Assembly: GCF_000010725.1 (NCBI RefSeq)
Contig: NC_013855.1
Location: forward strand, 905,001 to 969,000
DNA from: Azospirillum sp. B510
GTDB taxonomy: Bacteria > Pseudomonadota > Alphaproteobacteria > Azospirillales > Azospirillaceae
Reading direction: 5' to 3'
Length of the DNA: 64,000 bases
This document shows positions 1-8,950 of the stretch, in pieces. The notes under the pieces are model-generated. The model had not been told where the DNA came from, did not search any database, and saw only the letters and a program-made list of their open reading frames with translations. The position numbers were made by a program, and so were the translations under genes. Position 1 is the first letter of the stretch. The number at the start of each line of letters is the position of its first letter.

Positions 1-2
1 CG

Positions 3-998
3 GCGGAGGCCGGCATGTCGATGGCGCTGGGCGCCTTCCTGGCGGGGATGCTGCTGGCCGATACCGCCTACCGCCATCAGGTGGAGGCGGACATCGAACC
101 CTTCCGCGGCCTGCTGCTCGGCCTGTTCTTCATGACGGTCGGCATGTCGCTGGATTTGCCGGCAATGGCGGCGGAGGCCAAGTCGATCGCGGCGGTGACG
201 GCGGCCCTGCTGGTCGGCAAGAGCCTGCTGCTGTTCCTGCTCTGCCGGCTGTCGGGGCTGGGACTGGCGACCTCGCTGCGCATCGGGCTGCTGCTGTCGC
301 AGGGCGGCGAGTTCGCCTTCGTCCTGATCGGCAAGGCGGTCGGCCTGTCGGTGCTCGACGGCCATACCGGTCTGCTGCTGTCCTCGGCGGTGGCGCTCAG
401 CATGGCGGTGACGCCGGCCATCGGCGCCGTCGCCCAGCGTCTCGCCCAGATGATCGAGGGCCGCCTGGGAGCCGAAGCCTTCGGCATCGAGACCGGCGAT
501 CTGAAAAGCCATGTGCTGATCTGCGGCTATGGCCGTGTCGGCAAGGCGATCGCCAGGCTGCTGACCGAGCACAACATCGCCTATGTCGCTTTGGACTTGG
601 AGCCGCAGCGCATCGCCGCGGCGCGCCATGACGGGCTGCCGGTGTATTACGGCGACGCCAGCCAGGGAAGCGTCCTGCGGGCCGCCGGGATCGAACGGGC
701 GCGCGCGGCGGTCATCACGCTGAACCGTCCGGAGGCCGCTCAGCGGGCGGTCGAGGCGATCCACGCGACGGCACCGTCGCTGCCGATCATCGCCCGCGCC
801 CATGATCTGGGACAGAGTGCGGAACTGGCAAGCGCAGGCGCCAGCGCCATCGTTCCGGAAACCATGGAGGCCAGCCTGCAACTGGCCGGGCTGGTGCTGC
901 GCAGTGCCGGCGTCGATGGCGCCGCGGTGGATCTCAGCCTGAAGGCCCACCGCGACGGCAACTACCGCACGCTCGCCGAACAGCGGACGGCGAACTGA
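3..998 (+). CDS. Kef-type monovalent cation:proton antiporter, C-terminal part (partial)
   Basis: The reading frame is already open at the left edge (an Ala-Glu-Ala-Gly run precedes the first Met at 15), so this is the 3' part of a longer gene. The visible part starts in the membrane domain of a CPA2 (KefB/KefC/YbaL-like) exchanger, with the typical SMALGAFLAGMLLA helix and the GEFAFVLIGKA helix. A cytosolic TrkA-N (RCK) domain follows, with the nucleotide-binding motif GYGRVGKAIARLL near residue 170 of the visible part and an acidic residue about 22 residues later. Family knowledge: these proteins exchange K+ or Na+ for H+ at the inner membrane and are gated by nucleotides or glutathione adducts through the RCK domain. 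The gene converges on cysA with only 6 bp between the two stops and no clear terminator. Which ion is carried cannot be read from this fragment. Confidence 0.9.
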   Translation, partial: AEAGMSMALGAFLAGMLLADTAYRHQVEADIEPFRGLLLGLFFMTVGMSLDLPAMAAEAKSIAAVTAALLVGKSLLLFLLCRLSGLGLATSLRIGLLLSQGGEFAFVLIGKAVGLSVLDGHTGLLLSSAVALSMAVTPAIGAVAQRLAQMIEGRLGAEAFGIETGDLKSHVLICGYGRVGKAIARLLTEHNIAYVALDLEPQRIAAARHDGLPVYYGDASQGSVLRAAGIERARAAVITLNRPEAAQRAVEAIHATAPSLPIIARAHDLGQSAELASAGASAIVPETMEASLQLAGLVLRSAGVDGAAVDLSLKAHRDGNYRTLAEQRTAN

Positions 999-1004
999 AC
1001 CGCA

Positions 1005-2042
1005 TCACCGGGCAAAGACGCGCGCCCGGTCGATATGCACGGCACAACGGTCGCCGGCGACGATGCCGAGCGTGGCGAGACGCTCGCGATCCATCTCGGC
1101 CTCCAACGTCAGGCCGGCGAGGTCGATTTCGATCCGCGCATCGGGACCGACGACATGGATGCCGGAGATGCGCGCCGGACCGGCCGAGGCCGGGGTCACG
1201 CCGAGATCGTGCGGGCGGACATAGGCGACCGCCGGCCCCTGCACGCCGCCCTCGGTCGGGATCGCCAGGGCGCCGCCGCCGACGCGGGCGATGCCCCCCT
1301 CGACCGTGCAGTCGAAGCGGTTCACCTGTCCAAGGAACTCGTAGACGAAGGCGGAAGCCGGGTGGTCATAGACCTCCGCCGGGGTGCCGATCTGCTCGAT
1401 CCGTCCCTGGTTCATCACCACCACGCGGTCGGCCAGTTCCAGCGCCTCCTCCTGGTCATGGGTGACGAAGACCGAGGTGATGTGGATGTCGTCATGCAGC
1501 TTGCGCAGCCAGCGCCGCAGCTCCTTGCGGACCTTGGCGTCGAGCGCGCCGAACGGCTCGTCCAGCAGCAGCACCTTCGGTTCGATGGCCAGCGCCCGGG
1601 CGAGCGCCACGCGCTGACGCTGGCCGCCCGACAACTGCGCCGGATAGCGGCCGGCGAAGGGCGACAGCTGCACCAGCTCCAGCAACTCGGTCACCCGCCG
1701 CCGGATTTCGGCCGAGCCCGGACGCTCGCCACGCGGCCGGACCTTCAGCCCGAAGGCGACATTGTCGAACACCGTCATGTGGCGGAACAGGGCGTAATGC
1801 TGGAAGACGAAGCCGACCTGACGGTCGCGCGGCTTCAGCCCCAGCGCCTCCTCCCCATTCAGCAGCAGGCCGCCGCCGTCGGGGCTTTCCAGCCCGGCCA
1901 TGATGCGCAGCAGCGTGGTCTTGCCCGAGCCGGACGGGCCGAGCAGGGCCAGCAACTCTCCCGAATTCACCTCCAGATCGACCGAATCGAGGGCGGTGAA
2001 ATCATTGAAACGCTTGGTGATGCCTGAAACCTGGATCGCCAT
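1005..2042 (-). CDS. cysA: Sulfate/thiosulfate ABC transporter ATP-binding protein CysA
   Basis: 345 aa, normal for CysA. Walker A (GPSGSGKTT, residues 35-43), Q-loop (VFQHYALF), ABC signature ([16 protein letters not shown]), Walker B ([12 protein letters not shown]) and the H-loop ([15 protein letters not shown]) are all present. The C-terminal ~100 residues form the TOBE-like regulatory region usual for CysA/PotA-type ATPases. It powers uptake of sulfate or thiosulfate through the CysT/CysW channel from the cytoplasmic side. It is the last gene of a four-gene minus-strand operon (binding protein, cysT, cysW, cysA), 30 bp downstream of cysW. A GGATAGAGGA purine-rich stretch just upstream of the ATG serves as ribosome binding site. 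Confidence 0.96.
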   Translation of the reverse strand: MAIQVSGITKRFNDFTALDSVDLEVNSGELLALLGPSGSGKTTLLRIMAGLESPDGGGLLLNGEEALGLKPRDRQVGFVFQHYALFRHMTVFDNVAFGLKVRPRGERPGSAEIRRRVTELLELVQLSPFAGRYPAQLSGGQRQRVALARALAIEPKVLLLDEPFGALDAKVRKELRRWLRKLHDDIHITSVFVTHDQEEALELADRVVVMNQGRIEQIGTPAEVYDHPASAFVYEFLGQVNRFDCTVEGGIARVGGGALAIPTEGGVQGPAVAYVRPHDLGVTPASAGPARISGIHVVGPDARIEIDLAGLTLEAEMDRERLATLGIVAGDRCAVHIDRARVFAR

Positions 2043-2072
2043 GGGTCCTCTATCCTCTTCAGAGTCCGGCGA

Positions 2073-2960
2073 TCAGTGCCGGGACGCCGCCAGCTCGTCT
2101 CCGAAGCGCCACTCCAGCGCGGTCTTCACGACCAGCGTGACCAGGGCCAGCATGGCCAGGAGCGAAGCGACCGCGAAGGCGGCGACGAAATTATATTCGT
2201 TGTAGAGAATCTCGACATGCAGCGGCATCGTGTTGGTCTCGCCGCGGATATGGCCGGAGACGACCGAGACGGCGCCGAACTCCCCCATCGCGCGGGCGTT
2301 GCACAGCAGCACGCCATAGAGCAGGCCCCATTTGATGTTGGGGATCGTCACCCGCCAGAAGGTCTGCCAGCCCGACGCGCCCAGCACCAGCGCCGCCTCC
2401 TCCTCGTCGGAGCCCTGCTCCTGCATCAGCGGGATCAGCTCGCGCGCCACGAAGGGGAAGGTCACGAAGATGGTGGCGAGCACCAGTCCCGGCACGGCGA
2501 AGATGATCTGGACGCCCATGTCGCGCAGATGGGCGCCGAACAGCCCGTTCATGCCGAACAGCAGGACATAGATCAGGCCCGAGATCACCGGCGACACCGA
2601 GAATGGCAGGTCGATCAGGGTGATCAGCAGATTCTTGCCGCGGAAATCGAACTTCGCGATGCACCAGGAGGCGGCGACGCCGAACAGCAGGTTGGCCGGC
2701 ACCGAAATGGCGGCGACGATCAGCGTCAGCCTGATCGCGGCAACCGCATCCGGCTCGGTCAGGGCGGCCCAATAGGCATTGACGCCACGGCGCAGCGCCT
2801 CGACGAACACGGCGACCAACGGCAGCAGCAGGAACAGCGCGAGGAACGCCAGGGCCCCGGCGATCAGGACGACGCGGACCCAGGCCGGCTCGGTCAGGGC
2901 GGCCCGCGCCGGCTGGACCCGGATCGAGGCCGGTGCGGCGATGCTGGCGTCAGCGGGCAT
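2073..2960 (-). CDS. cysW: Sulfate ABC transporter permease CysW
   Basis: 295 aa inner-membrane permease with about six hydrophobic segments, the first after a ~28-residue cytoplasmic leader. The ABC permease EAA-type loop is visible at [20 protein letters not shown], followed by [11 protein letters not shown]. The second permease signature region [13 protein letters not shown] is typical of CysW. It pairs with CysT to form the sulfate channel. The start codon overlaps the end of cysT by 11 bp, indicating translational coupling. Family assignment rests on these motifs plus operon position between cysT and cysA. Confidence 0.95.
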   Translation of the reverse strand: MPADASIAAPASIRVQPARAALTEPAWVRVVLIAGALAFLALFLLLPLVAVFVEALRRGVNAYWAALTEPDAVAAIRLTLIVAAISVPANLLFGVAASWCIAKFDFRGKNLLITLIDLPFSVSPVISGLIYVLLFGMNGLFGAHLRDMGVQIIFAVPGLVLATIFVTFPFVARELIPLMQEQGSDEEEAALVLGASGWQTFWRVTIPNIKWGLLYGVLLCNARAMGEFGAVSVVSGHIRGETNTMPLHVEILYNEYNFVAAFAVASLLAMLALVTLVVKTALEWRFGDELAASRH

Positions 2961-3852
2961 GGCGCGACCTCATCCAATGCTGGAGAAGATTGAGAACGAG
3001 CAGCATGACGAAGGAGACCGCCAGCATCGCCGTACCGACGGCGGCGGCTCCGGCATAGTCGTACTGCTCCAGCTTGATGACGATCAGCAGCGGCAGGATC
3101 TCGGTCAGGCCGGGCATGTTGCCGGCGATGAAGATGACCGACCCGTATTCGCCGATGCCACGGGCGAAGGACAGCGCGAAGCCGGTGACCAGCGCCGGCA
3201 GGATCGCCGGCAGGATGACGGTGCGGAAGGTTTGCAGGCGCGAGGCGCCGAGCGACGCCGCGGCCTCCTCCTCCTCCGGCGGCAGATCCTGGAGGATCGG
3301 CTGCACGGTGCGGACGACGAAGGGAAGACCGATGAAGGTCAGCGCGATCGCGATGCCGAGCGGGGTGAAGGCGACCTTCAGGCCGAACAGTTCGTTCAGC
3401 GGCTTGCCCACCCAGCCGTTCGGAGCGTACAGCGCGCTGAGCGCGATGCCGGCCACCGCCGTCGGCAGGGCGAAGGGCAGATCGACCAGCGCGTCGACCA
3501 GCCGCTTGCCGGGAAACTCATAGCGGACGAGCACCCAGGCGACCAGAAAGCCGAAAATGGCGTTGGTCAGCGCGGCGGCGAAGGACAGGCCGAAGCTGAC
3601 CTCGAAGGCGGCGAGCACGCGGGGCGTCGTCACCGCCGACCAGAATCCGCTCCAGCCCAGACCGCCGGCCCTGACGATCAGAACCGCCAGCGGGACCAGC
3701 ACGAGGCAGCTTAGATAGCTGAGCGTGAAGCCCAGCGTCAGCCCGAAACCGGGGAGGACGCTGGGTTTGCGGAAGAGGGGGACGGGGGCGCGGAGTGTCA
3801 CCGCGCCCCCCTTGCCCGCCAGAGGGCTGTCGCTGTCGACAGTGGCGACCAT
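2950..3852 (-). CDS. cysT: Sulfate ABC transporter permease CysT (CysU)
   Basis: 300 aa permease with six predicted membrane helices. The EAA loop reads [20 protein letters not shown] and is followed by the helix starting [25 protein letters not shown], a CysT hallmark. It forms the other half of the sulfate channel with CysW. The ATG lies 3 bp after the stop of the sulfate-binding protein gene, and the 3' end overlaps cysW by 11 bp, so the four genes almost certainly form one transcript. Confidence 0.95.
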   Translation of the reverse strand: MVATVDSDSPLAGKGGAVTLRAPVPLFRKPSVLPGFGLTLGFTLSYLSCLVLVPLAVLIVRAGGLGWSGFWSAVTTPRVLAAFEVSFGLSFAAALTNAIFGFLVAWVLVRYEFPGKRLVDALVDLPFALPTAVAGIALSALYAPNGWVGKPLNELFGLKVAFTPLGIAIALTFIGLPFVVRTVQPILQDLPPEEEEAAASLGASRLQTFRTVILPAILPALVTGFALSFARGIGEYGSVIFIAGNMPGLTEILPLLIVIKLEQYDYAGAAAVGTAMLAVSFVMLLVLNLLQHWMRSRHAR

Positions 3853-3855
3853 CGG

Positions 3856-4863
3856 TCACCGCCCCTTCTGGAAGATCTGGTCGAAGACACCACCGTCCGA
3901 GAAGTGCTTCTCCTGTGCGGCACGCCAGCCCCCGAATTGGTCGATGGTGACCAGCTTAACATCGGCGAAGCGTCCCGCATACTGGCTCGCCAGTTCCGGG
4001 AGACGCGGGCGGTAGAAGTTCTTCGCCGCGATCTCCTGACCTTCACGGGTGTAGAGGAATTGCAGGTAGGCCTCGGCCACCTTGCGGGTTCCCTTGCGGT
4101 CGACGACCTTGTCGACGACGGCGACCGGCGGCTCGGCCAGGATCGACAGGCTGGGCACCACGATCTCGAACTTGTCGGCGCCGAATTCCTGAAGCGACAG
4201 GTAGGCCTCGTTCTCCCAGGCCAGCAGAACGTCGCCGATCTCGCGCTGGGTGAAGGTCACGGTGGCGCCGCGGGCGCCGCTGTCCAGCACCGGGACATTC
4301 TTCAGCAGCTGCGAGACGAATTCCTTGGCCTTGGCCTCGTCGCCGCCATTGGCGTTCAGGGCATAGGCCCAGGCGGCCAGATAGTTCCAGCGCGCGCCGC
4401 CCGAGGTTTTCGGATTGGGGGTGATGACCTGGACGCCCGGCTTCACCAGATCGCTCCAGTCCTTGATTCCCTTCGGATTGCCCTTCTTCACCAGGAAGAC
4501 GATGGTCGAGGTGTAGGGAGAGCTGTTGTAGGGCAGCCGGCTCTGCCAATCCTTCGGCAGCAGGCCGGTATCGGCGATGGCGTCGATGTCATACCCCAGC
4601 GCCAGCGTCACGATGTCGGCGTCCAGGCCGTCGATGACCGAGCGCGCCTGCTTACCGGAACCGCCATGCGACTGGCGCACGGTCAAGGCACGGCCGGTTT
4701 CCGCCTCCCACTTCTTGGCGAAGGCCTTGTTGAACTCGACATAGAATTCCCGGGTGGGATCGTAGGACACGTTCAGCAGCGCGTCCTTGGAATCGGCGGC
4801 GGCCACACCCAGCCAAGCCAGCGTCAGGCCGGCGGCGAGAAGGGTCAGGCGACGAAGCGACAT
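3856..4863 (-). CDS. Periplasmic sulfate-binding protein (Sbp/CysP)
   Basis: 335 aa with a Sec signal peptide: basic start (SLRRLT), hydrophobic core ([13 protein letters not shown]) and cleavage near AAADSKD. The mature part begins [20 protein letters not shown], the standard Sbp start. The ligand-loop motifs [13 protein letters not shown] and [15 protein letters not shown] are present and contact the sulfate oxyanion in this family. I chose the ATG at 4863 because it starts the signal peptide and has an AAGGAGA ribosome binding site 8 nt upstream; an in-frame start 20 codons earlier would put a non-signal-like leader in front. It is the first gene of the operon and delivers sulfate or thiosulfate to CysTW. 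Sbp and CysP cannot be told apart with confidence by eye. Confidence 0.95.
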   Translation of the reverse strand: MSLRRLTLLAAGLTLAWLGVAAADSKDALLNVSYDPTREFYVEFNKAFAKKWEAETGRALTVRQSHGGSGKQARSVIDGLDADIVTLALGYDIDAIADTGLLPKDWQSRLPYNSSPYTSTIVFLVKKGNPKGIKDWSDLVKPGVQVITPNPKTSGGARWNYLAAWAYALNANGGDEAKAKEFVSQLLKNVPVLDSGARGATVTFTQREIGDVLLAWENEAYLSLQEFGADKFEIVVPSLSILAEPPVAVVDKVVDRKGTRKVAEAYLQFLYTREGQEIAAKNFYRPRLPELASQYAGRFADVKLVTIDQFGGWRAAQEKHFSDGGVFDQIFQKGR

Positions 4864-5174
4864 GGCAGGGGTCTCCTTCGGTGGCTCCTGATTCACACGG
4901 GATGAAATGTTATTCCCGCGCAAACTTTTCTATTTCTTATGTAGAGTTTGCCCATGGGTGATGCGCTTGGGAAGTGGTTTTTTGACAGCATTGTTCGGGA
5001 AATTCGCGGAAGCCACCCAATGCATTGTTATTGAATAGAAATTCTCGGTCCGCCGCTTCAGCGCCCGATGATCCGCATCCCGCGCCGCCTGGATGGGCGC
5101 TGACTGGAGGCGGAAACTTTTGCAGAGTCGGCTTGTTGAATGGCGACGAACCAACGGTATGAGGAGCGAACAGA
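4864..5174. promoter_or_regulatory. Leader and promoter region of the sulfate operon
   Basis: This 311-bp gap separates the sulfate operon (minus) from a small plus-strand gene. The 130 bp nearest the binding-protein gene are clearly AT-richer than the surroundings and must hold the minus-strand promoter. I could not pick a convincing -35/-10 pair or a CysB-like site by eye. The short reading frames here overlap one another on both strands and look non-coding. Confidence 0.4.
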
Positions 5175-5315
5175 ATGGCTGGCCCCGTCCGCGGACTGGA
5201 CACCGGAACCCCGAAGCCCGGCACCTCGCGGGGCCTCGGCCGCCCCGCCATGTGGAGCGTCCTCGGCATCCTCGCGGTGCTGGCCCTGCTTTTGCTGTTC
5301 TTCCCGACATGGTGA
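5175..5315 (+). CDS. Small single-span membrane protein (46 aa), unknown function
   Basis: A 46-codon frame starts with ATG after a GAGGAG ribosome binding site 7 nt upstream. Residues 1-25 are polar, rich in Gly/Pro with three Arg. Residues 26-43 (MWSVLGILAVLALLLLFF) form one strong membrane helix, and the protein ends PTW. The layout suggests an N-in small membrane protein. It lies alone on the plus strand, between the sulfate operon and the end of the surface-polysaccharide operon, followed by a perfect hairpin at 5397-5429. I do not recognise a family. The good Shine-Dalgarno, clean helix and downstream hairpin favour a real gene. Confidence 0.55.
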   Translation: MAGPVRGLDTGTPKPGTSRGLGRPAMWSVLGILAVLALLLLFFPTW

Positions 5316-5396
5316 CAGCCGCCGACAGCGATGCGCGCGTCCGGGGCCGGCAATGGCATGGGCCGGAACAGCGCAAGTCCATGATTTTGGAAACAG

Positions 5397-5429
5397 AAAG
5401 GCCCTTTCCCGCACTGGGAAAGGGCCTTT
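5397..5429. terminator. Perfect 14-bp hairpin, bidirectional terminator
   Basis: AAAGGCCCTTTCCC and its exact reverse complement are separated by the 5-nt loop GCACT. The A-rich/T-rich arms let it work in both directions: for the small plus-strand gene ending at 5315 and for the minus-strand operon ending at 5480. Confidence 0.85.
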
Positions 5430-5479
5430 CACCGTCTGGACGGCTTTTGCGCGGCGACTCCGGACGGGTACTTTCCGGA

Positions 5480-6286
5480 TCAGTGCAGCAGGAGCCAGCC
5501 GACCAGCACCGCGGCGAAAGCGCCGGTGGTCGAGCCGACAACGGTCAGCAATGGTGACCAGCCGGGGCCGCCGGTCCTTTCCGCCGATGCGCCGTCCAGG
5601 CCACGCAGACTCTGGTCCATCCGCATCAGGAAGACCTCCAGCCCGCCGACCCGCTCGCTCAACTCATGCAGGGACAAGGCCAGGGCATCCATCCGCTCGC
5701 CCTGGGCCGCCTCCAGACGGGAGGTGTCGGCGCGCAACGCCGTCACCCCCTCCCCGGCCTCGCGCAGCAGGCGGCCGATGGCCTGCTGCGCGGCGGCAAG
5801 CTGGCGCTGGTCGCGGCGAACGGCGTCGATCCGCTCGCCGACACGCCGCAGATGCGGCCCCAGCAGGCGGTCGAGCCGCTGATCCTCCGGGTGAGGCTGG
5901 ACGAAAAGCGTGGTTTCTCCGGTCGAGGGCGAGCGTACAACCGCGACCACACGCGACGGGTCCGCCTCCGACGGCAGGGTCACCTCGGCTTCGAAAGCAT
6001 GGGAGCCATCGCCGATGCCACCCCCGGCGAGATCGGGCCGCGGCCGGTCGGCCGCCACCCGCGCCAGAATTTCCGGCGGCCCGCCGTCCCGCTCCAGCCG
6101 GAGTTCCACCTCCAACCGGTCTCCGGGATGGTTGCCATCCCAGGCCCAGCCGAAAACCCGCCCCCCCTGCAAGGCGTCGATGTGACCGACGATGGCCGCC
6201 GCTTGCGGCGTGTCGGAGGGATCGCCCATCGAATCGGCCACGGGGGCGGAGTCGCGAAGCTCGACGATCTTGGCGGTGGCGGACAT
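5480..6286 (-). CDS. Surface-locus protein with GW-type module, coiled coil and C-terminal membrane anchor
   Basis: 268 aa. Residues about 30-130 form a compact beta-rich module beginning IVGHIDALQGGRVFGWAWD. Related 'V-x-GWAxD' stretches occur in alphaproteobacterial glycan-biosynthesis proteins, and two other proteins of this operon carry similar segments. Residues about 135-235 are strongly heptad-like (many Leu, Arg, Gln, Glu), predicting a coiled coil. The last ~22 residues (TVVGSTTGAFAAVLVGWLLLH) form a single membrane helix with almost no tail, so the protein is probably tail-anchored. The start at 6286 was chosen because the frame upstream runs into the preceding gene and loses coding character; a GGAAG lies 12 nt upstream. 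It is the last gene of the operon. A scaffold holding the glycosyltransferases at the membrane would fit but is inference. Confidence 0.75.
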   Translation of the reverse strand: MSATAKIVELRDSAPVADSMGDPSDTPQAAAIVGHIDALQGGRVFGWAWDGNHPGDRLEVELRLERDGGPPEILARVAADRPRPDLAGGGIGDGSHAFEAEVTLPSEADPSRVVAVVRSPSTGETTLFVQPHPEDQRLDRLLGPHLRRVGERIDAVRRDQRQLAAAQQAIGRLLREAGEGVTALRADTSRLEAAQGERMDALALSLHELSERVGGLEVFLMRMDQSLRGLDGASAERTGGPGWSPLLTVVGSTTGAFAAVLVGWLLLH

Positions 6287-6326
6287 GGCGGCCGGCTTCC
6301 GGTTGATGGAGAGGGGTCTGTTACGC

Positions 6327-7514
6327 TCACGCCGCCTTGCGATCGGCGGCGCGGCGCAGGGTGTGGCTGGGCATGCGGTGGGGGACGTAGTTCTCGTCCA
6401 GGAATTCCCGCATGTCGCGATAGCGCTGGTAATAGGTGCGGTTGAACTTCTCGAACTGGCTCTGGTCCCAATATTCCTCAAGCACGAAGGGCTTGTCCGA
6501 ATAGACGTTGTAGCAAGGGATCGCGAAGGTCTCGGCGAACTCCGCCGTCCGGCTGTCATAGCTGAAATAGACCGACGGCGTGGCGTTCGACAGAGCCATC
6601 AGGTTGCCATGCAGGCGATAGCCCAGAACCAGATCCTTCGACCGCACGAGATTTTCATAGTCGGCGACCACGTCGGAATACCACAGGCGTTCGCGGTACA
6701 GCGCGTCCATCTCGTCGTCGAAATACCATTGCTTCAGCCAGGCGCTGTCATGCAGATGGGTCCAGGCCTCCGCCTTCTGCTCGTCGGTGCCCCACAGCAG
6801 CTTCTTCTCCTCGACCTCGCCCTGCATCATCAGGACGGTGTCGAAGCGGCGGGAAATGTCCTTCACGAAGTCGCGGTGACGCTCCAGATACTTGCGCACG
6901 TCCGGCGAATAATGCTTCGACACCTCGCGGCGCATGGTGATGCCGACCTTGCGCACGCTGTCGAGCGCCGGCAGGTCGATGCGCAGTTCCGGGTCGCGGT
7001 TGCGGAAGGCGGTCGGGCAGCCGACGATGCGGGTGTTCTTGATGCCCAGATCCCACAGCACCTCGGCGGTGTAGGTGCCGCGCACGCCGAGCGTCGCCGA
7101 TTTGTCGGCGATGGTCCGCCAGATGAGCTTGCTCTCCTCCGTCAGCGTCAGCTTGCCGGTGGCCGGCGCCTGGGCGCCGACGCCGAAGGCGATGACGGGG
7201 ATGCGCAGCTTCGCCAGAACCTGGACCGTCGCCGCCGGCCAATCCATCGTGTCATGGATGTAGTTGCTGCCGCGCAGGAAGACATAGTCGTACTCGGCGT
7301 TGACGCGGTCGACGACCTCCTGGCGGAACTCGCGGATCTCCAGCACATCCAGCTTGTCGTAGGCCAGCAGCTTCAACGAGGAATCGAAGACGAAGGCGTC
7401 GCCGATGTTGTGGTAGTGGCTGATGCTGCGCTGGATGTCCTGGTGGCTGTACCAGCGCACGCAGTCGTGATCATAGACTTCGCCCGACGGAATCATGACG
7501 AGGATGTTTGCCAC
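6327..7514 (-). CDS. Polysaccharide pyruvyl transferase family protein
   Basis: 395 aa. The N-terminal GDAFVFDSSL segment, the central FLRGSNYIHD and FGVGAQAP motifs, and the C-terminal YRLHGNLMALSNATPSVYFSYDSRT block match the polysaccharide pyruvyl transferase (CsaB/WcaK) fold, where the RLHG histidine region is catalytic. Known members transfer pyruvate ketals from phosphoenolpyruvate to sugars, giving acidic exopolysaccharide. The start is GTG at 7514 (GTG-GCA-AAC), with GGGAGA 6 nt upstream; longer in-frame extensions overlap the upstream glycosyltransferase gene and read like an antisense shadow. It lies between a GT4 gene and the tail-anchored protein gene in the same operon. The acceptor sugar is unknown. 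Confidence 0.85.
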   Translation of the reverse strand: MANILVMIPSGEVYDHDCVRWYSHQDIQRSISHYHNIGDAFVFDSSLKLLAYDKLDVLEIREFRQEVVDRVNAEYDYVFLRGSNYIHDTMDWPAATVQVLAKLRIPVIAFGVGAQAPATGKLTLTEESKLIWRTIADKSATLGVRGTYTAEVLWDLGIKNTRIVGCPTAFRNRDPELRIDLPALDSVRKVGITMRREVSKHYSPDVRKYLERHRDFVKDISRRFDTVLMMQGEVEEKKLLWGTDEQKAEAWTHLHDSAWLKQWYFDDEMDALYRERLWYSDVVADYENLVRSKDLVLGYRLHGNLMALSNATPSVYFSYDSRTAEFAETFAIPCYNVYSDKPFVLEEYWDQSQFEKFNRTYYQRYRDMREFLDENYVPHRMPSHTLRRAADRKAA

Positions 7515-7582
7515 GGCGGCTCTCCCTGGGTTGGGCGATCGGAGGAAGGGGTGAAAGCCGGACCGAAGCCCGGCGGTGTCGG

Positions 7583-8896
7583 TCAAGCCCGCTGCGCCAC
7601 CGCGCGTTCGGGCAGGGAGGCGGCGGCCCCCGCCGCGCCCAGCAGCGCGTCGAACAGCTCGGCATGCTGGCGGGCGCATTCGGCGCGGTCGATGGGGCGG
7701 CGGATGCGCAGGCGCAGGCGATCCCACAGGTCGGGCGTGGTCAGCGCCTCGGTCATGCGGTCCACCAGATCCTCGACGCTGCCGTTGCGGAAATGCAGGC
7801 CGTCGACCCCATGCGTCACCTTCTCGGCCATGCCGCCGATGTTGCTGGCGATGATCGGGCGGCCATGCAGGAAGGCCTCCTGGATGACGACGGGGGAATT
7901 CTCCCACCAGATCGACGGGATGATCATCCAGTCGACATCCTTCATCAGCCCGGGCAGCTCGGCGGACCGGTAGCTGCCATAGAAGCGCACCCGGTCGCCG
8001 GCCTTCCCCACCGCGTCGTTGAAGCGCTTCTGATAGGCTTCCGGCTGGCGTTCGAGATTGCCGCCGAAGATCATCAGCGCGCCATCCTCGCCCCAGACCT
8101 TGTCGGACAGGCGGGACACCGCCTCGACCAGCAGATGGGCGCCCTTGAACTCGGTAAGCTGGCCGAAGAAGGCGAAGCGGTTGCGCTTGCCGCCACGGGT
8201 GACCGGACGCGGCGGGGCGATGCCCTCGATGGTCAGGCCGTTTTCGATCATGCGGAATTTCTCGCGCGGCAACCCCCAGTCGACATAACGCTCGATCAGG
8301 AAATTCGACGGGCTGACGTAGAAATCCGCCTGCTCCAGGAAGGTCTTCAGGAACAGCTCGCGCTTGAAGAACTCCGCCTCGCCGATATGCGGGAAGCAGC
8401 CGGCGCAATCGGCCGGGCTGGCGCGGTAGCACAGCGTGTTGCGGCTGGTCTTCACCATCTGGCCGTGATGGTGGCAGATCGACAGATATTCATGCAGCGT
8501 CACCACGATGGGCACGCGCGGCAAGGCCTGGCGCACCGCCTGGATGGTCTCGATCCCCAGCCCGAGGAAATGGTGGAAATTCACCACATCCGGCTGAAGG
8601 TCGCGGACATAGCGGACGAAATCCTTCTCCAGCCCCGGCAAATTGCGGTTGGACAGCCGGAAATGGTCGTAGTCGTTGGCGTAATACAGAACCTCCCGCT
8701 CCTTCTGGCGCAGCGTCATCAGGGCGGAACCGCGATGCTGGGCGATGGGCGGCGCCACGCGGGCCAGATAATGGCTCTCCCAGCCCGGCAGGTCGTGCAA
8801 GCCGTTGTGCAGGTTGTAGGAGGCGACCTCCCCCCCGCCCAGCGAGAAGGAGGGATGGCCATGGCTGATGATCAGTGCGCGCTTTGTCTTGCTCAT
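7583..8896 (-). CDS. GT4 family glycosyltransferase with Cys-rich insertion
   Basis: 437 aa. A GT-B fold is indicated by the N-terminal ISHGHPSFSLGGGEVASYNL (GGxE-type acceptor loop), HHFLGLGIETIQ, and the C-terminal donor-site block EAFLHGRPIIASNIGGMAEKV with E-x7-E spacing (family pfam00534). Between the domains is the short motif LCYRASPADCAGCFP, whose three Cys could hold a metal; the same pattern occurs in the other GT4 gene of this operon. It presumably transfers a nucleotide-activated sugar to a growing glycan on the cytoplasmic side. It lies 68 bp upstream of the pyruvyl transferase gene. Donor and acceptor cannot be told from sequence. Confidence 0.9.
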   Translation of the reverse strand: MSKTKRALIISHGHPSFSLGGGEVASYNLHNGLHDLPGWESHYLARVAPPIAQHRGSALMTLRQKEREVLYYANDYDHFRLSNRNLPGLEKDFVRYVRDLQPDVVNFHHFLGLGIETIQAVRQALPRVPIVVTLHEYLSICHHHGQMVKTSRNTLCYRASPADCAGCFPHIGEAEFFKRELFLKTFLEQADFYVSPSNFLIERYVDWGLPREKFRMIENGLTIEGIAPPRPVTRGGKRNRFAFFGQLTEFKGAHLLVEAVSRLSDKVWGEDGALMIFGGNLERQPEAYQKRFNDAVGKAGDRVRFYGSYRSAELPGLMKDVDWMIIPSIWWENSPVVIQEAFLHGRPIIASNIGGMAEKVTHGVDGLHFRNGSVEDLVDRMTEALTTPDLWDRLRLRIRRPIDRAECARQHAELFDALLGAAGAAASLPERAVAQRA

Positions 8897-8950
8897 CGTG
8901 TGACCGTTCGTGCGAGGCGGAGTGGAGGGTGGTTGGGTGAAGGCAAAGCG

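Noticed and set aside
4930..5541. Minus-strand frames of 120-200 codons upstream of the sulfate operon
   Set aside because: They overlap each other in several phases, are Pro/Arg-rich without domains and cross a perfect terminator hairpin.
7515..8432. N-terminal extension of the pyruvyl transferase frame
   Set aside because: The extension overlaps the GT4 gene in another phase and reads like an antisense/out-of-phase shadow; a GTG with a ribosome binding site at 7514 starts the conserved protein.
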